The notes beneath the pieces were generated by a model that was not told the DNA's origin, made no database searches, and worked only from the letters and a program-made list of their open reading frames with translations. The position numbers and the translations under genes were made by a program. Below, in pieces: positions 1-12,693 of a stretch of DNA of 64,000 nucleotides (its first letter is position 1; each line of letters begins with the position of its first letter). The DNA is from Ehretia macrophylla (lineage: Eukaryota; Streptophyta; Magnoliopsida; Boraginales; Ehretiaceae), in the NCBI GenBank assembly GCA_037974665.1, contig CM075770.1, forward strand, positions 7,018,501 to 7,082,500, written 5' to 3'.

Positions 1-62
1 CACGGGTGCACCGGCAAGCCCGATGCCGCCCGGTGTGCGTGATCGCTACCATGACAACAGGA

Positions 63-76
63 AAGGTTGCAACCTT
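63..76. other. Perfect 14-bp palindrome in the LTR
   Basis: AAGGTTGCAACCTT is its own reverse complement. The same palindrome occurs at the equivalent place in the two other LTRs of this family (19382-19395 and 48270-48283). Function unknown. Confidence 0.7.
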
Positions 77-1975
77 GTATGCAATACATATTCATGACAG
101 GTAATATATCACAATAGGAGGACAACAAAGTAGGTTGCCTCCGGACAGTCATAAGATTGCACATTGACAGGTAAACAAGCAGGGCACGATAAGATAGGAA
201 ACTTCACTTGAAAAGCATATAGAGTTATATTAAAATTAAACGGGCAGCCATGTAACACATGTAAAACAAGCCATATAACTCATTAAGAAGCCCACGTGAT
301 TAAGTGATACGATTATTCAACATGCAATGACATCAATCATGGGTTCGGGTGCAAGAAAAGTTTATTTGACAACATGCAATGGTCAAATTCACATTTGAAG
401 TTATAAAAACATTTACGGGCAACCCACTAAGCATATAATTCCCACACAATATCCAAATGATCAATACTTAGCAAAGCTACCTAGTCATTAGGGTTTCCAT
501 TTCAAGTATATATATTCATGCAATTTGAGCCTCAACCCAACTCAAAGTCAACCTCAAACCATGCATCATTTAATTCAACATCTTCAAACATTCAAAACAG
601 TCCACACAACGTCCCGAAGCTACAATGCCAAGCATTTAATTCAACAAGAGAAGCCACGACCATTTTTCTAAGCATAATACTAAGTGAAACCCTTACTGCA
701 ATAGGCTATTTTCTCACAATCAGTAGGATAAGCAAAAAAATCTCCAAATTCAGTGAATAGATGTCAAATTAAAGCTTAAGAAGTTAAATAAAATCAGAAA
801 CAAACCTTGCATCAATTGGAGTTCGGAATCATTAGTTATAGCCGAAACAGTGAGATAGCACAAAACTGTCCAGATTTGTACACTTTTCAGAGCTTGACGT
901 TTTTGAGGTCCTTAGGGTCAGTTTTAGCTTTGGTCCATTTCTGACAAAATTGTCCAGATATTTGCCATTTTGAGGACCTTAGAGTTGAAATTAGCCTAGG
1001 CATATTTCTGGGAAAAATGTTCAAAACTGTCCAAAATAGTCACCTACCAATTTTCAAGCATTTTCAACATCATTTTCCTAGCTAAACTTACCTCAAACAG
1101 ACTGGTCAGAGAGCTGTCAACAATTTCGACTTCACCTAGCATCATTTTCAAGCCAAGATCTTGCCATGCATGGTTGTTTAAGCTTATGAACGGCCATATA
1201 GCTCAAGTACAGAAGCAAATACACACATTTATGAGCATGCATGTGAATTTTTGAAGAGATTTCAAAAGGTTTTAACCCTCACCTTAGCAATCAACCACAA
1301 GTTGCTCAAAAACCTTTGTTGAAGCACAACCTTCTCCCTCTCCTTGCTTAGGCGACAACCCACTAGCTTTTCTCTATTTTTCCTAGCTTAATGATCAATC
1401 TCTTAGCACATGCATGAGGTTAAAACATGAAGAAAACAAATGGATATCAAGAAGCTCACCTAGGCCAATTAGAAGTCTTCAAAGCACATGCGTGAGAATT
1501 TTTGAACTCTAGGTAGCTTGCTTCGATTTTCTTGATGGTTGCTTGACTTGATTTGCTATGTTGTGAGGAAGAGAAGCTATGGAGGTAGTAATGTGCAGCT
1601 AAGGCCAAGAGAGAGAGAGAAATGAGTGGGAAGTGAAAGAAGAATGAAAGAGAATGAAGAAATGACAACAAATGAAGGCCTTGCAATTTTTTTGAGGAGC
1701 ATGTCGGCCTTGGGCAGCCAAATTCAGCATTTTGTGTCTTCAATGTGCTATTTTGAATTTCCTAGGATGGGCAAGGATGATGTGGCCGAAAATAATGTGC
1801 AAATGGTAGGATTTTTGAGCAATTTTTAATGCCTTTGTGTCATAGAATGTCGTAATGTGTCTAGTGAGTTGAATTGAGATTATTATATTGATAGTGGATT
1901 TTGTAGGATTGTTTATTAGTCTAGTGCTCTGTAAAAAAATCTTTCTTGATTAGCGTGAAGGCATGCTTTCCTAGG

Positions 1976-2182
1976 TCTAGGGCACGCACTACGAGATAGG
2001 ACACGAACTACGAGATGAACTCACATTTTTTAAGTAAATGCACGCAATCCTAAATGAATGCATGTAATTCAATGCATGGCACATAAAATGAACACAATTC
2101 TTAAACCTAGGTCATGGCACGTAAATCTAGGTTAGGGCACACAAAGCTAGGTTTCGCACGCAAATCGGGGTCGAGCCTCACA
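1976..2182 (-). repeat. Degenerate short repeats at LTR start
   Basis: Loosely repeated words of about 20 bp, of the type 'gcac(g/a)(c/t)aa(t/a)ctaggt'. The equivalent stretch is about 410 bp in the solo LTR (16815-17225) and about 435 bp in the LTR ending at 51127, so repeat number varies between copies. Confidence 0.6.
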
Positions 2183-2284
2183 TCAGTTGTCTTGCCCAAC
2201 ATGCCGTGGGACTCGACAAAAGAAATGTGACGGATAAAGCATCTTGGCAAACCTGAACGGGGCAAAAATACAAAATGAAAAGGG

Positions 2285-2401
2285 GGGTGCAACACGAGGA
2301 TTTCCAATGGGGTCACCCACCTAGTACTACTCTCGCCCAAGCATGCTTAACTTTGGACTTCTGATGGTATCTGGTGCATTAGTACTGGTATGATTGGACC
2401 C
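2285..2401 (-). rRNA. 5S: 5S rRNA gene copy 1, degenerate
   Basis: One base is deleted and about 12 differ from the local consensus, mostly in the C box and in the 5' third of the gene. Probably non-functional. Confidence 0.9.
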
Positions 2402-2639
2402 ATCATGTTAAGGGCGCAAAGCCCTTATGTGTTGACGGTTCACTGTCCCAGCACAGAGAGACTGCCCAATCGATAGTCCCAATGGGTTTATCGGTGACCC
2501 ATCTGCTTCAACAACGTAGCATCCTCGCAAGACATGACATCTACGCATTGTAGGGCCCTCTAATGTCCCGCGAGTTAAGTTGTAGTCCTTTTTGTGGCTC
2601 AGTACGAACGGTCAAGGATGAAGAAACAATGCAAAAAGA

Positions 2640-2660
2640 AGAAAAGTGGGACTCAATAGT
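2640..2660. other. Spacer deletion junction
   Basis: The spacer jumps from the text that normally continues 'aaaagtgggccaaaa' to the text that follows 'gtgggactcgataatag'. About 240 bp is missing. The joint falls at the shared word GTGGG, suggesting a microhomology deletion. It explains the 441-bp interval between copies 1 and 2. Confidence 0.75.
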
Positions 2661-2724
2661 AGAGATGTAACAGATAAATCATCTTGGCAATACTTAACAG
2701 GGCAAAAAATAAAAATGAAAAGGG

Positions 2725-2842
2725 GGGTGCAACACGAGGACTTCCTAGGGGGTCACCTATCCTAGTACTACTCTCGCCCAAGCACGCTTAACTTCGGAGT
2801 TCTGATGGGATTCGGTCCAGTAGTGCTGGTATGATCACACCC
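2725..2842 (-). rRNA. 5S: 5S rRNA gene copy 2
   Basis: Full length with about 6 differences. The A box is intact and the C box has two changes. It shares unusual variants with copy 13 (C-box change and nearby spacer text), so the two look like relatives. Confidence 0.93.
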
Positions 2843-3408
2843 GTCATGTTGAGGGCGCAAAACCCTTATGTGTTGACGGTTCACAGTCCCAGGCCAAATA
2901 GACGGCCCATTCGAAAGGCCCATTAGGTTTATCGATGACCCATCTGCTTTAACAACGTAGCATCCTCGCAAGACACGGTATCGACGCTTTGTAAGGCCCT
3001 CTAATATCCTGTGAGTTAGGTTGTCATCCTTTTCACGGCTCACTACGAATGATCCAGGATGAAGAAACAGCGCAAAAAGAAGAAAAGTAGGCCAAAACTG
3101 AAGAAAACGGTCAATTTTGGGCACCTATAACAGGCGTCGATGAGCAGGCTTGCTGCCCCAGTTGTAGAGATCTTAGAGAGCTTTCAACCAGTTTGGTGTA
3201 CGCCGCATAACTCCTTACGGATCTAAAGTTATGGGCACTAGAGCGATGGAGACTTGGTCACGGGCCTAACGCGCCCGGTTTACGGGCCCAGCCTCTGCAC
3301 GAAGCGAAGTTGTCTTGCCTAAGATGCCGTGGGACATGATAATAGAAATGTGACTAATAAAGCATCTCGGGAAGGCTTAACGGGGCAAAAAACAAAAGAT
3401 GAAAAGAG

Positions 3409-3526
3409 TGGTTCAACACGAGGATATCCCAGGGGGTTACCCATCCTTGTAGTACTCTCGTCCAAGCACGCTTAACTTCGGAGTTCTGATGGGATCCGGT
3501 GCATTAGTGCTGGTGTTATTGAACCC
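3409..3526 (-). rRNA. 5S: 5S rRNA gene copy 3
   Basis: Full length with about 9 differences. The A box is intact. A two-base swap sits just before the C box, and the extreme 3' end reads gaacca rather than gcaccc. Confidence 0.92.
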
Positions 3527-4090
3527 TTCTTGTTGAGGGTGTAAATCCCTTATTATTGACGGTTCACAGTCCCAGCCCAGAGAGACAGCCCATTCGAAAG
3601 GCACAATTGGTTTATCGACGACCCATCTGCTTCAACAACGTAGCATTCACGCAAGACGCGATATCGACGGGTTTTAGGGCCCTCTAATATCCCACGAGTT
3701 AGGTTGTTGTCCTTTTTGCGGGTCACTACGTACGATTCGGGATGAATAGACAGTGCAAAAAGAAGAAAAGTAGGCAAAAACTAATAAAAATGATCAATTT
3801 TGGGCACCGATAATAGGCGTAACCGAGCAGGCTTGTTGTCCCGTTTCTAGAGATCTCAGAGAGCTTTCCAACGGTATGCTGTGCACTGTATAACTCCTTA
3901 CGGATCAAAAGTTTTGGGCACCGGAGCGATAGAGACTTGGTCATAGGCTCCACGCCCTCGGTATCCGAGCCCAGCCTCAACACGAATCGAAGTTGTCTTG
4001 CCCAAGATGCCGTGGGACTTGATAATTGAAATGTGATAGATAAAGCTTCTTGGAAAGGCTTAACTGGGTAAAAAATCAAAACGAAAAGGG

Positions 4091-4208
4091 GGGTGCAACA
4101 CGAGGACTTTCCAGGGGGTCACCCATCCTAGTACTACTCTCGTCTAGGCACGATTAACTTCAGAGTTCTCATAGAATTCGGAGCATTAGTGCTGGTATGA
4201 TCGCACTT
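4091..4208 (-). rRNA. 5S: 5S rRNA gene copy 4, diverged
   Basis: About 13 differences. The C box is intact but the A box has three changes and the 5' third is altered (aattcgga for atccggt). Likely a pseudogene. Confidence 0.9.
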
Positions 4209-4773
4209 GTCATGATGATGGCGCAAAACCCTTAGGTGTTGACGGTTCACAGTCCCAGCCCTGAGAAACGGCCCATTTGAAAGACCCAATGGGTTTATCG
4301 ATGACCCATCTGCTTCAACAATGTAGTATCCTTGCAAGACGCGATATCGATGCATTATAGGGCCCTCTAATGTCCCGTGAGTTAAGTTTTCGTCCTTTTC
4401 GCGGCTCACTACGCATGATCCGGGACGAAGAAACAAAGCAAAAAGAAGAAAAGCAGGCCAAAATTGAAGAAAATGATCGATTTTGTGCTCTAATAAAAGG
4501 CGTAGCAGAGCAGGCTTGCTGCCCCATTCTTAGAGCTCTCGGAGAACTTTTGAACTGTATGATGTGCGCTGTATAACTCTTTACAGATCAAAAGTTATGG
4601 GCACCAGAGCGACGGAGACTTGGTCACTGGCCCCACGCCCTCGGTTTACTTGCCCAGCCTCTTCGCGAGGCGAAGTTGTTATGCCCAAGATGCCGTGGGA
4701 CTCGATAATAGAAATGTGATGGATAAAGTATCTTGGCAAGGCTTAACGAGGCAAAAAATAAAAATGAAAAGAA

Positions 4774-4891
4774 GGGTACAACACGAAGACTTCCCAGAAT
4801 GTCACCCATGCTGGTACTACTCTCGCCCAAGCACGCTTAACTTCGGAATTCTGATGGGATCCGGTATATTAGTGCTGGTATGATCGCATGC
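4774..4891 (-). rRNA. 5S: 5S rRNA gene copy 5
   Basis: About 10 differences. The A box is intact and the C box has four changes. The spacer on its 5' side carries an extra repeat of the words 'cccattcgaaagg' at 4955-4981. Confidence 0.9.
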
Positions 4892-5469
4892 GTCTTGTTG
4901 AGGGCGCAAAGCCCTTATGTGTTGATGGTTCACCGTCCCAGCCCAGTGAGACGGCCCATTCGAAAGGCCCATTCGAAAGGCCCAATAGGTTTATCGATGA
5001 CCCATCTCCTTTAACAACATAGCATCCTCGCAAGATGCAATATCGACGGGTTGTAAGACACTCTAATGTCCTGCGAACTAGGTTGTCTTCCTTTTTGCGG
5101 CTCACTACGAACGATTCGGGACGAAGAAACAGCACAAAAAGAAGAAAAGTAGGCCAAAACTGATGAAAATGATCTATTTTGGGCGCCGATAACAAGCGTA
5201 ACCGAGCAGGCTTGCTACCTCGTTCATAGAGCTCTCGGAGAGCTTTCCAACGGTATGTTGTCCGTCGCATAACTCCTTACGGATCAAAAGTTATATGCAC
5301 CGGAGCAATGAAAATTTGGTCACAGGCCCTACGCCCTCGGTTTGTGGGCCCGACCTCTACGCGAGGCGAAGTTGTCTTGCCCAAGATACGTTGGGACTCA
5401 ATAATAGAAACGTGATGGAATAAGCATCTTGGCAAGGCTTAACGGGGCAAAAAATAAAAACAAAAAGGG

Positions 5470-5587
5470 GCATGCAACACGAGGACTTCCAAGGGGGTCA
5501 CCCATCCTAGTACTACTCTCACCCAAGTAGGCTTAACTTCGGAGTTCTGATAGGATCCGGTGCATTAGTGCTAGTATGATCGCACCC
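5470..5587 (-). rRNA. 5S: 5S rRNA gene copy 6
   Basis: About 8 differences, including two in the A box and one in the C box. The 3' terminus reads CATGC in place of GTTGCACC. Confidence 0.9.
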
Positions 5588-6152
5588 ATCATGTTGAGGG
5601 CGCAAAGCCCTTATGTGTTGACGGTTCACAGTCCCAGCCTAGAGAGACGGCCCATTCGAAATGCCCAATGGGTTTAACGATGACCCATCTACTTCAACAA
5701 CGTAGCCTCCTAGCAAGAAACGATATCGACGGGTTGTAGTGCACTCTAATGTCTCGCGAGTTAGGTTGTCGTCCTTTTCGCGGTTCACTACGAACAATCT
5801 GAGAGGAAGAAATAGCGCAAAAAGAAGAAAATTGGGCCAAAACCAATGAAAATGATCGATTTTGGGCTCTGAAAACTGGCACAACCGAGTAGGCTTGCTT
5901 CACCCGTCGTAGAGCTCTCGAAGAGCTTTCTAAAGGTATGTTGTACGTCACATAACTCCTTACGGATCAAAAGTTATGGTCACCGGAGTTACGAAGACTT
6001 CGTCACAGGCCCCACACCTTCGATTTGCGGGTCTAGCCTCTACGCGAAGCAAAGTTGTCTTGCCCAAGATGTCGTGGGACTCGATATTAAAAATGTGACA
6101 GATAAAGAATCTTGGCAAGGCTTAACGGGGCAAAAAATCAAAACAAAAAGTG

Positions 6153-6265
6153 GGGTGCAACACGAGGACTTCCTAGGGGGTCACCCATCCTAGTACTACT
6201 CTCGCCCAAGCACGCTTCGGAGTTTTGTTGGGATCCGGTGCATTAGTACTGGTATGATCGCACCC
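6153..6265 (-). rRNA. 5S: 5S rRNA gene copy 7, A-box deletion
   Basis: 113 bp. Five bases (ttaac on the plus strand) are missing from inside the A box; the rest is close to consensus. Loss of A-box bases should cripple TFIIIA/Pol III recognition. Confidence 0.9.
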
Positions 6266-6820
6266 GTCATGTTGAGGGCACAAAGCCCATATGTGTTGAC
6301 GGTTTACAGTCCCATCCCAGAGAGATGGCCCATTCGAAAGGCCAAATGGGTTTATCAACTTCCCATCTACTTCAACAACATAGCATCCTCGCAAGACGTG
6401 ATATCGACGGGTTGTAGGGTCCTCTAATGTCCCGCGAGTTAGGTTGTCATCCTTTTTGCGGCTCACCACGAAAGATTCGGGATGAAGAAATAGCTCAAAA
6501 AGAAGAAAATTAGGCCAAAACTGAAGAAAACAATAGATTTTGCGCACCGATAACAGGTGTAGCCGAGCAGGCTTACTGCGCCCATTGTAGAGCTCTCAAA
6601 GAGGTTTCCAACGGTATGCTGTGCGCCGCATAACTCCTTACGGATCAAAAGTTATGGGGACCAAAGTGACGAAGACTTGCTCACAGGCTCAACGCCTTTG
6701 GTTTGTGGACCCAGCCTCTACACGAAGCGAAGTTATCTTGCCCAAGACTTGGTCATAGAAATGTGACGGATAAAACAACTTGGGAAGGCTTAAACGGGCA
6801 AAAAAATAAAATGAAAAAAG

Positions 6821-6938
6821 TGGTGCAACACGAGGACTTCCTAGGAGGTCACCCATCCTAGTACTACTCTCGACCAAGCACATTTAATTTCGGAGTTCTG
6901 ATAGGATTCGGTGCATTAGTGCAGGTATGATCGCACTC
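6821..6938 (-). rRNA. 5S: 5S rRNA gene copy 8
   Basis: About 10 differences, with three A-box and two C-box changes. Its 3' flank is of the 'gagtggtgcaac' class (class 2). Confidence 0.9.
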
Positions 6939-7491
6939 GTCATGTTGAGGGTGCAAATCCCTTATTGTTGACGGTTCACAGTCCCAGCCCAGAGATTTGA
7001 AAAGCCCAATAGATTTATCGACGACCTATTTGCTTTAACAAAGTAGCATCCTCGCAAGTCGCAATATCGACGTATTGTAGGGCCCTCTAATGTCCCATAA
7101 GTTAGGTTGTCGTCCTTTTCGTGGCTCACTGCATACGATTCGAGACGAATAAACAGCGTAAAAAGAAGAAAAGTGGACCAAAACTGATAAAAACGATCGA
7201 TTTTGGGCACCGATAACATTGTAACCGAACAAGCTTGCTGCCCCGTTCGTAGAGCTCTCAGAGAGCTTTCCAACGGCATGCTGCATGCCGCATAACTCTT
7301 TACGGATCAAAAGTTATGGGCACCGGAGCGACCGAGACTTGGTTACAAGCCCCACGCCCTCGGTTTGCGGGCCCAGCCTCTACGCTAGGTGAAGTTGTTT
7401 TGCCCAAGATGCCGTGGAACTCGATAATAGAAATGTGACGGATAAAGCATCTTGGCAAGGCTTAACGGGGCAAAAAATAAAAACGAAAAGG

Positions 7492-7609
7492 GGGTGCAGC
7501 ACGAGGACTTCCCATGGGGTCACCTATCCTTGTACTATTCTCGCCCAAGCAGGCTTAACTTCAGAGTTCAGATGGGATCTGGTGTATTAGTGCTGGTATG
7601 ATTGCACCC
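7492..7609 (-). rRNA. 5S: 5S rRNA gene copy 9
   Basis: About 11 differences. The A box has one change and the C box two. Confidence 0.9.
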
Positions 7610-8165
7610 GTCATGTTGAGGGCACAAACCTCTTATGTGTTGACGGTTCACAGTCCTAACCCAGAGAGACGACCCATTCGAAAGGCCCAATAGCTTTATC
7701 GGCGACCCATCTGCTTCAACAACGTTGCATCCTCGCAAGATGCAATATCTACGTGTTGTAGCGCCCTCTAATGTCCCACGAGTTAGGTTGTTGTCCTTTT
7801 TAGCCTCACTACGAACGATCCGAGATGAAGAAACAGCGCAAAAAGAATAAAAGTGGCCCAAAACTAATGAAAATGATCGATTTTGGGCTCTGAAAATGGG
7901 CGTAGACGACCATGCCTATTGACACATTGTAGAGTTCCCGGAGAGCTTTCCAACGGTATGCTGTGCGTTGCATAACTCTTTACGTATCAAAAGGTATGGG
8001 CAACAGAGGGATGGAGACTAGGTCACAGTTCCTACGCCCTCGGTTTGTGGTCCCAGCCTCTACGCGAGGCATAGTTGTCTTGCCCAAGATGTTGTGGGAC
8101 TCGAGAATAGAAATGTGATGGATAAAACATCTTGGCAAGGCTAAACGAGGAAAAAAATGAAAAGG

Positions 8166-8283
8166 GGGTGCAACACGAGGACTTCCTGGGGGGTCACCCA
8201 TCTTAGTACTACTCTCGCCCAAGAAGGCTTAACTTCGGAGTTCTGATAGGATCCGTTGCATTAGAGGCGGTATGATCACACCC
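8166..8283 (-). rRNA. 5S: 5S rRNA gene copy 10
   Basis: About 10 differences, two in the A box and three in the C box. The 5' third is disturbed (ttagaggcgg for ttagtgctgg). Confidence 0.9.
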
Positions 8284-8847
8284 GTCATGTTGAGGGCACA
8301 AAGCCTATATGTGTTGACGGTTCACAGTCCCAGCCCAGAGAGATGGCCCATTCGAAAGGCCCAATGGGTTTAACGATGACCCATCTACTTCAACAACATA
8401 GCATCCTCGCAAGACATGATATTGACGGGTTGTAGTGCCCTCTAATATCCCATGAGTTAGGTTGTCGTCCTTTTCGCGGCTCACTACGAACATTCGGGAA
8501 GAAGAAACTGGCCAAAAAGAAGAAAAGTAGGCCAAAATTGATGAAATCGATCGATTTTAGGCTATAAAAACTGGCACAGTCGAGCAGGCTTGCTGCCCCA
8601 ATCGTAGAGCTCTTGAAGAGCTTTTCAATGGCATGCTGTGCGCCGCATAACTCCTTACGAATCAAATGTTATGGGCACCAGAGCGACATAGACTTCGTCA
8701 CAGGCCCCACGCCCTCGGTTTGCTGGTCCAGCTTCTACGTAAAGCGAAGTTGTCTTGCCGAAGATGCCGTGGTACTCGATAATAGAAATGTGATGGATAA
8801 AGCATCTTGCCAAGGCTTAACAGGGCAAAAATTCAAAACGAAAAAGG

Positions 8848-8965
8848 GGGTGGAACACGAGGACTTCCTAGGAGGTCACCCATCCTACTACTACTTTCGC
8901 CCAAGCACGCTTAACTTCGGAGTTCTGATGGGATCCGGTGTATTAGTGCTGGCATGATTGCACTC
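8848..8965 (-). rRNA. 5S: 5S rRNA gene copy 11
   Basis: About 9 differences. The A box is intact and the C box has two changes. The spacer on its 5' side starts the two-unit block that is repeated around copies 16-18. Confidence 0.91.
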
Positions 8966-9528
8966 ATCATGTTGAGGGCGCAAATCCCTTATGTGTTGAC
9001 GGTTCATAGTCCCAGCCCAGGGAGTGGGCCCATTTGAAAGGCCCAATGGGTTTATCGATGACCCATCTGCTTTAATAACGTAGCATCCTCACAAGATATG
9101 ATATCGACTCATTGTAGGGCCCTCTAATATCCCGCGAGTTAGGTTGTTGTCCTTTTCCCGGCTCACTACGAACGATCCGGGACGAAGAAACAGCCAAAAA
9201 AAAAATAATCAGCCCAAATTGATGAAAACGATCGATTTTGTGCGCTGATAACATGCGTAGCTGAGAAGGCTTGCTGCCCCGTTCATAGAGCTGTCAGAGA
9301 GCTTTCCAATCGTATGTTGTGCGTCGTATAACTCCTTACGAATCAAAAGTTATGGGCACCGGAGCGACCGAGACTTGGTCACAGGCCTCACGCCCTCGGT
9401 TTGCGGTCCCAGCCTCTACGCGAAGCAAAGTTGTCTTGCCCAAGTTGCAGTGGGACTCTATAATAGAAATGTGACGGATAAAGCTTCTTGGGAAGGCTTA
9501 ACGGGGAAAAAAAACAAAACCAAAAAAG

Positions 9529-9646
9529 TGGTGCAACACGAGGACTTCCTAGGGGATAACCCATCCAAGTACTACTCTCGTCCAAGCACAATTAACTTCA
9601 AAGTTCTAATGGGATCCAGTGCATTAGTGCTGGTATGATCGCACCC
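9529..9646 (-). rRNA. 5S: 5S rRNA gene copy 12
   Basis: About 12 differences, two in the A box and four in the C box. Spacer neighbours resemble those of copy 17. Confidence 0.9.
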
Positions 9647-10149
9647 ATCATGTTGAGGGCGCAAATCCCTTATGTGTTGAGGGTTCACAGTCCCAGCCCA
9701 AAGAGACGGCCCATTCGAATGACCCAATGGGTTTATCGATGACCCATCTACTTTAACAACGTAGCATCCTCACAAGACGCGATATCGACGCATTTTAGTG
9801 CCCTTTAATGTCCTACGAGTTAGGTTTTTGTCCTTTTCGTGGCTCACTATGAACCATCCGGGATGAAGAAACTGTGCAAAAAGAAGAAAAGTAGCCCACA
9901 ACTGATGAAAACGGTCGATTTTGGGCTAAAAAATAAAGCGTAGTAGAGCAGGCTTGCTTTCCTCGTCGTAGAGCTCTCAGATAGCTTTCAAACGGTATAT
10001 TGTGTGTCGCATAACTCCTTACGGATCAAAAGTTATGGGCACCGAAGCGACTGAGACTTGGTCACAGACCCTACGCCCTCAGTTTGCGGACCCAGCCACT
10101 TCGCGAAGCGAAGTTGTCGTGCCGAAGATGCCATGGGATTCGATAATAG

Positions 10150-10170
10150 AAATGTGACTGATAGTCCCAA
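10150..10170. other. Gene-less unit: deletion junction
   Basis: The spacer passes from 'gaaatgtgac' directly to 'atagtcccaatgggttta'. The rest of the 3' flank, the whole 5S gene and the proximal 5' flank of this unit are gone, which gives the 1123-bp interval between copies 12 and 13. The text after the joint is closely similar to 2487-2646. Confidence 0.8.
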
Positions 10171-10651
10171 TGGGTTTATCGACGACCCATCTGCTTCAAC
10201 AACATAGCATCCTCGCAAGACATGATATCTAGCATTGTAGGGCCCTCTAATTTCCCGCGAGTTAGGTTGTCGTCCTTTTTGTGGCTCAGTACGAATGGTC
10301 AAGGACGAAGAACAGTGCAAAAAGAAGAAAGGTGGTCCAAAACTGATGAAAATGATCTATTTTGGGCTGTGATAACAAACGTAGCTGAGCAGGCATGCTG
10401 CCCCGATCGTAGGGCTCTCGGAGAACTTTCCAACGGTATGTTGTGCACTGCATAACTCCTTACGAATCAAAAGTTATGGGAACCGGAACGATAGAGACTT
10501 GGTCACAGGCCTCACGCCCTCGGTTTGCGGGCTCAGCCTCTACGCGAAGTGAAGTTGTCTTGCCCAAGATACCATGGGACTCAATAGTAGATATGTGACG
10601 GATAAAGCATCTTGGCAATACTTAACGGGGCAAAAAATAAAAACGAAAGGG

Positions 10652-10769
10652 GGGTGCAACACGAGGACTTCCCAGGGGGTCACCTATCCTAGTACTACTC
10701 TCACTCAAGCACGCTTAACTTCGGAGTTCTGATGGGATCCAGTCTATTAGTGCTGGTATGATCGCACCC
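10652..10769 (-). rRNA. 5S: 5S rRNA gene copy 13
   Basis: About 6 differences, with the A box intact and one C-box change. One of the better copies of block 1. It resembles copy 2 in shared variants and in the spacer word 'ttggcaatactta'. Confidence 0.93.
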
Positions 10770-11330
10770 GTCATGTTGAGGGCGCAAAACCCTTATGTGT
10801 TGACAGTTCACAGTCCCAGCCCAGAGACACGGCCCATTCGAAAGGCCCAATAGGTTTATCGATGACCCATCTGCTTCAACAACGTATCATCCTCACAAGA
10901 TGCGATATCGACGCGTTTTAGTTCCCTTTAATATCCCGCGAGTAAGGTTTTCGTCCTCTTCGCTGCTCACTACGAACAATCCGGGATGAAGAAACTGCGG
11001 AAAAAGAAGAAAATTGGCCCAAAACTGATGAAAATGTTCAATTTTGGTCTCCAATTACAGGCGAAGCCAAGTAGGCTTCCTGCCCCATCATAGAACTCTC
11101 AGAGAGCTTTCCAAGGGTATGTTGTGCGGCGCATAACTCCTTACGAGTCAAAAGTTATGGTCACCGGAGCGACGAAGACTTGGTCACAGGCCCTATGCCC
11201 CCTGTTTGCGGGCCCAGCCTCAACGCGAATCGAAGTTGTCTTGCCCAAGATGCCGTGCGACTCGATAATAAAAGTGACGGATAAAACATCTTGCGAAGCC
11301 TGAACGGGGCTAAAAAGCAAAACAAAAAAG

Positions 11331-11448
11331 GGGTGCAACATGAGGACTTCGCAGGGGGTCACCCGTCCTATTACTACTGTCGCCCAAGCACATTTAACTT
11401 CAGAGTTCTGATGGGATACAGTCCATTAGTGCTGGTATGATCGCAGCC
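11331..11448 (-). rRNA. 5S: 5S rRNA gene copy 14
   Basis: About 12 differences: two in the A box, one in the C box, others scattered. Confidence 0.9.
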
Positions 11449-12013
11449 GTCATGTTGAGGGCGCAAAGCCCTTATGTGTTGACGGTTCACAGTCCTAGCC
11501 TAGAGAGACGACCCATTTGAAAGGCCCAATGGGTTTAATGACGACCCATCTACTTCAACAACGTTGCATCCTCACAAGACGCGATATCGACTGGTTGTAG
11601 TGCCCTCTATTGTCCCACGAGTTAGGTTGTCTTCCTTTTCGCGGCTCACTACGAATGATCCAAGAAGAAGAAATAGCCCAAAAAGTAGAAAAGTAGGCCA
11701 AAACTGATGAAATCAATTGATTTTGGGCTCTGAAAACTGGCATAGCCTAGCAGGCTTGCTACCCCCGTCGTAGAGCTCTCGAAGAGCTTTCCAATGGTAT
11801 GTTGTGCGCTACATAACTCCCTACGAATCAAAGGTTATGGGCACCGGAGCGACGAAGACTTCATCACAAGCCCCACGCCCTCGGTTTGCGGGCCCAGCCT
11901 CTACGCGAAGCAAAGTTGTCTTGTCCAAGTTGGCGTGGGACTCGATAATAGAAATGTGACGGATAAAACATCTTGGGAAAGCATAACGGGGCAAAAAAAC
12001 AAAATGAAAAGAG

Positions 12014-12131
12014 TGGTGCAACACGAGGACTTCCCAGTGGGTCACCCATCCAAGTACTACTCTCGTCCAAGCACGATTAACTTCAGAGTTTTGATGGGAT
12101 CCGGTGCATTAGTGCTGGTATGATCGTACCC
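12014..12131 (-). rRNA. 5S: 5S rRNA gene copy 15
   Basis: About 8 differences. Nearly identical to copy 16, with the same A-box and C-box variants and the same class 2 3' flank, so probably a recent duplicate. Confidence 0.92.
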
Positions 12132-12693
12132 GTCATGTTGAGGTCGCAAATCCCTTATGTGTTGACAGTTCATTGTCCTAGCCCAAAGAGACGGCCCATT
12201 CGAAAGGCCCAATGGGTTTATCGATGACCCATCTGCTTGAACAACTAGCATTCTCGCAAGATGTAATATTCACTCATTGTAGGGCCCTCTAATATCCCGA
12301 GTTAGGTTGTCGTCCTTTTTTTGGCTCACTACGAACGATTCGGGATGAAGAAACTACGCAAAAAGAAAATTAATCAACCCAAATTGATGAAAATGATCGA
12401 TTTTGTGCGCCGATAACATACGTAGCCGAGAAGGCTTGCTGCCCTGTTCGTAGAGCTCTCGGAGAGTTTTCCAACGGTATGCTGTGCGCCGCGTAACTCC
12501 TTACGAATCAAAAGTTATGGTCACCGGAGCGACGAAGACTTGGTTACTTGGCCCATGCCCTCAGTTTGTGGGCCCTACCTCTAAGCGAAGCAAAGTTGTC
12601 TTGCCCAAGTTGGTGTGGGACTCGATAATAGAAATATGACGGATAAAGCATCTTGGAAAAGCATAACGGGGCAAAAAAACAAAATAAAAAGAG

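Larger units (their letters stand above)
1..2182 (-). mobile_element. LTR of a large retroelement (element W), cut by window edge
   Basis: Read on the minus strand, this begins at 2182 with TGTGAGGCTCGACCCCG and runs off the left edge. It matches the first three quarters of the solo LTR at 16809-20502 and of the LTR at 46998-51127: the same start, a shared 14-bp palindrome, and shared GC-rich text near 1-60. It abuts 5S spacer at 2183, so it inserted into the array. The right-hand flank is tcagt; the matching left flank lies outside the window. Whether it is a solo LTR or part of an element cannot be seen. No open frame looks coding. Confidence 0.85.
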
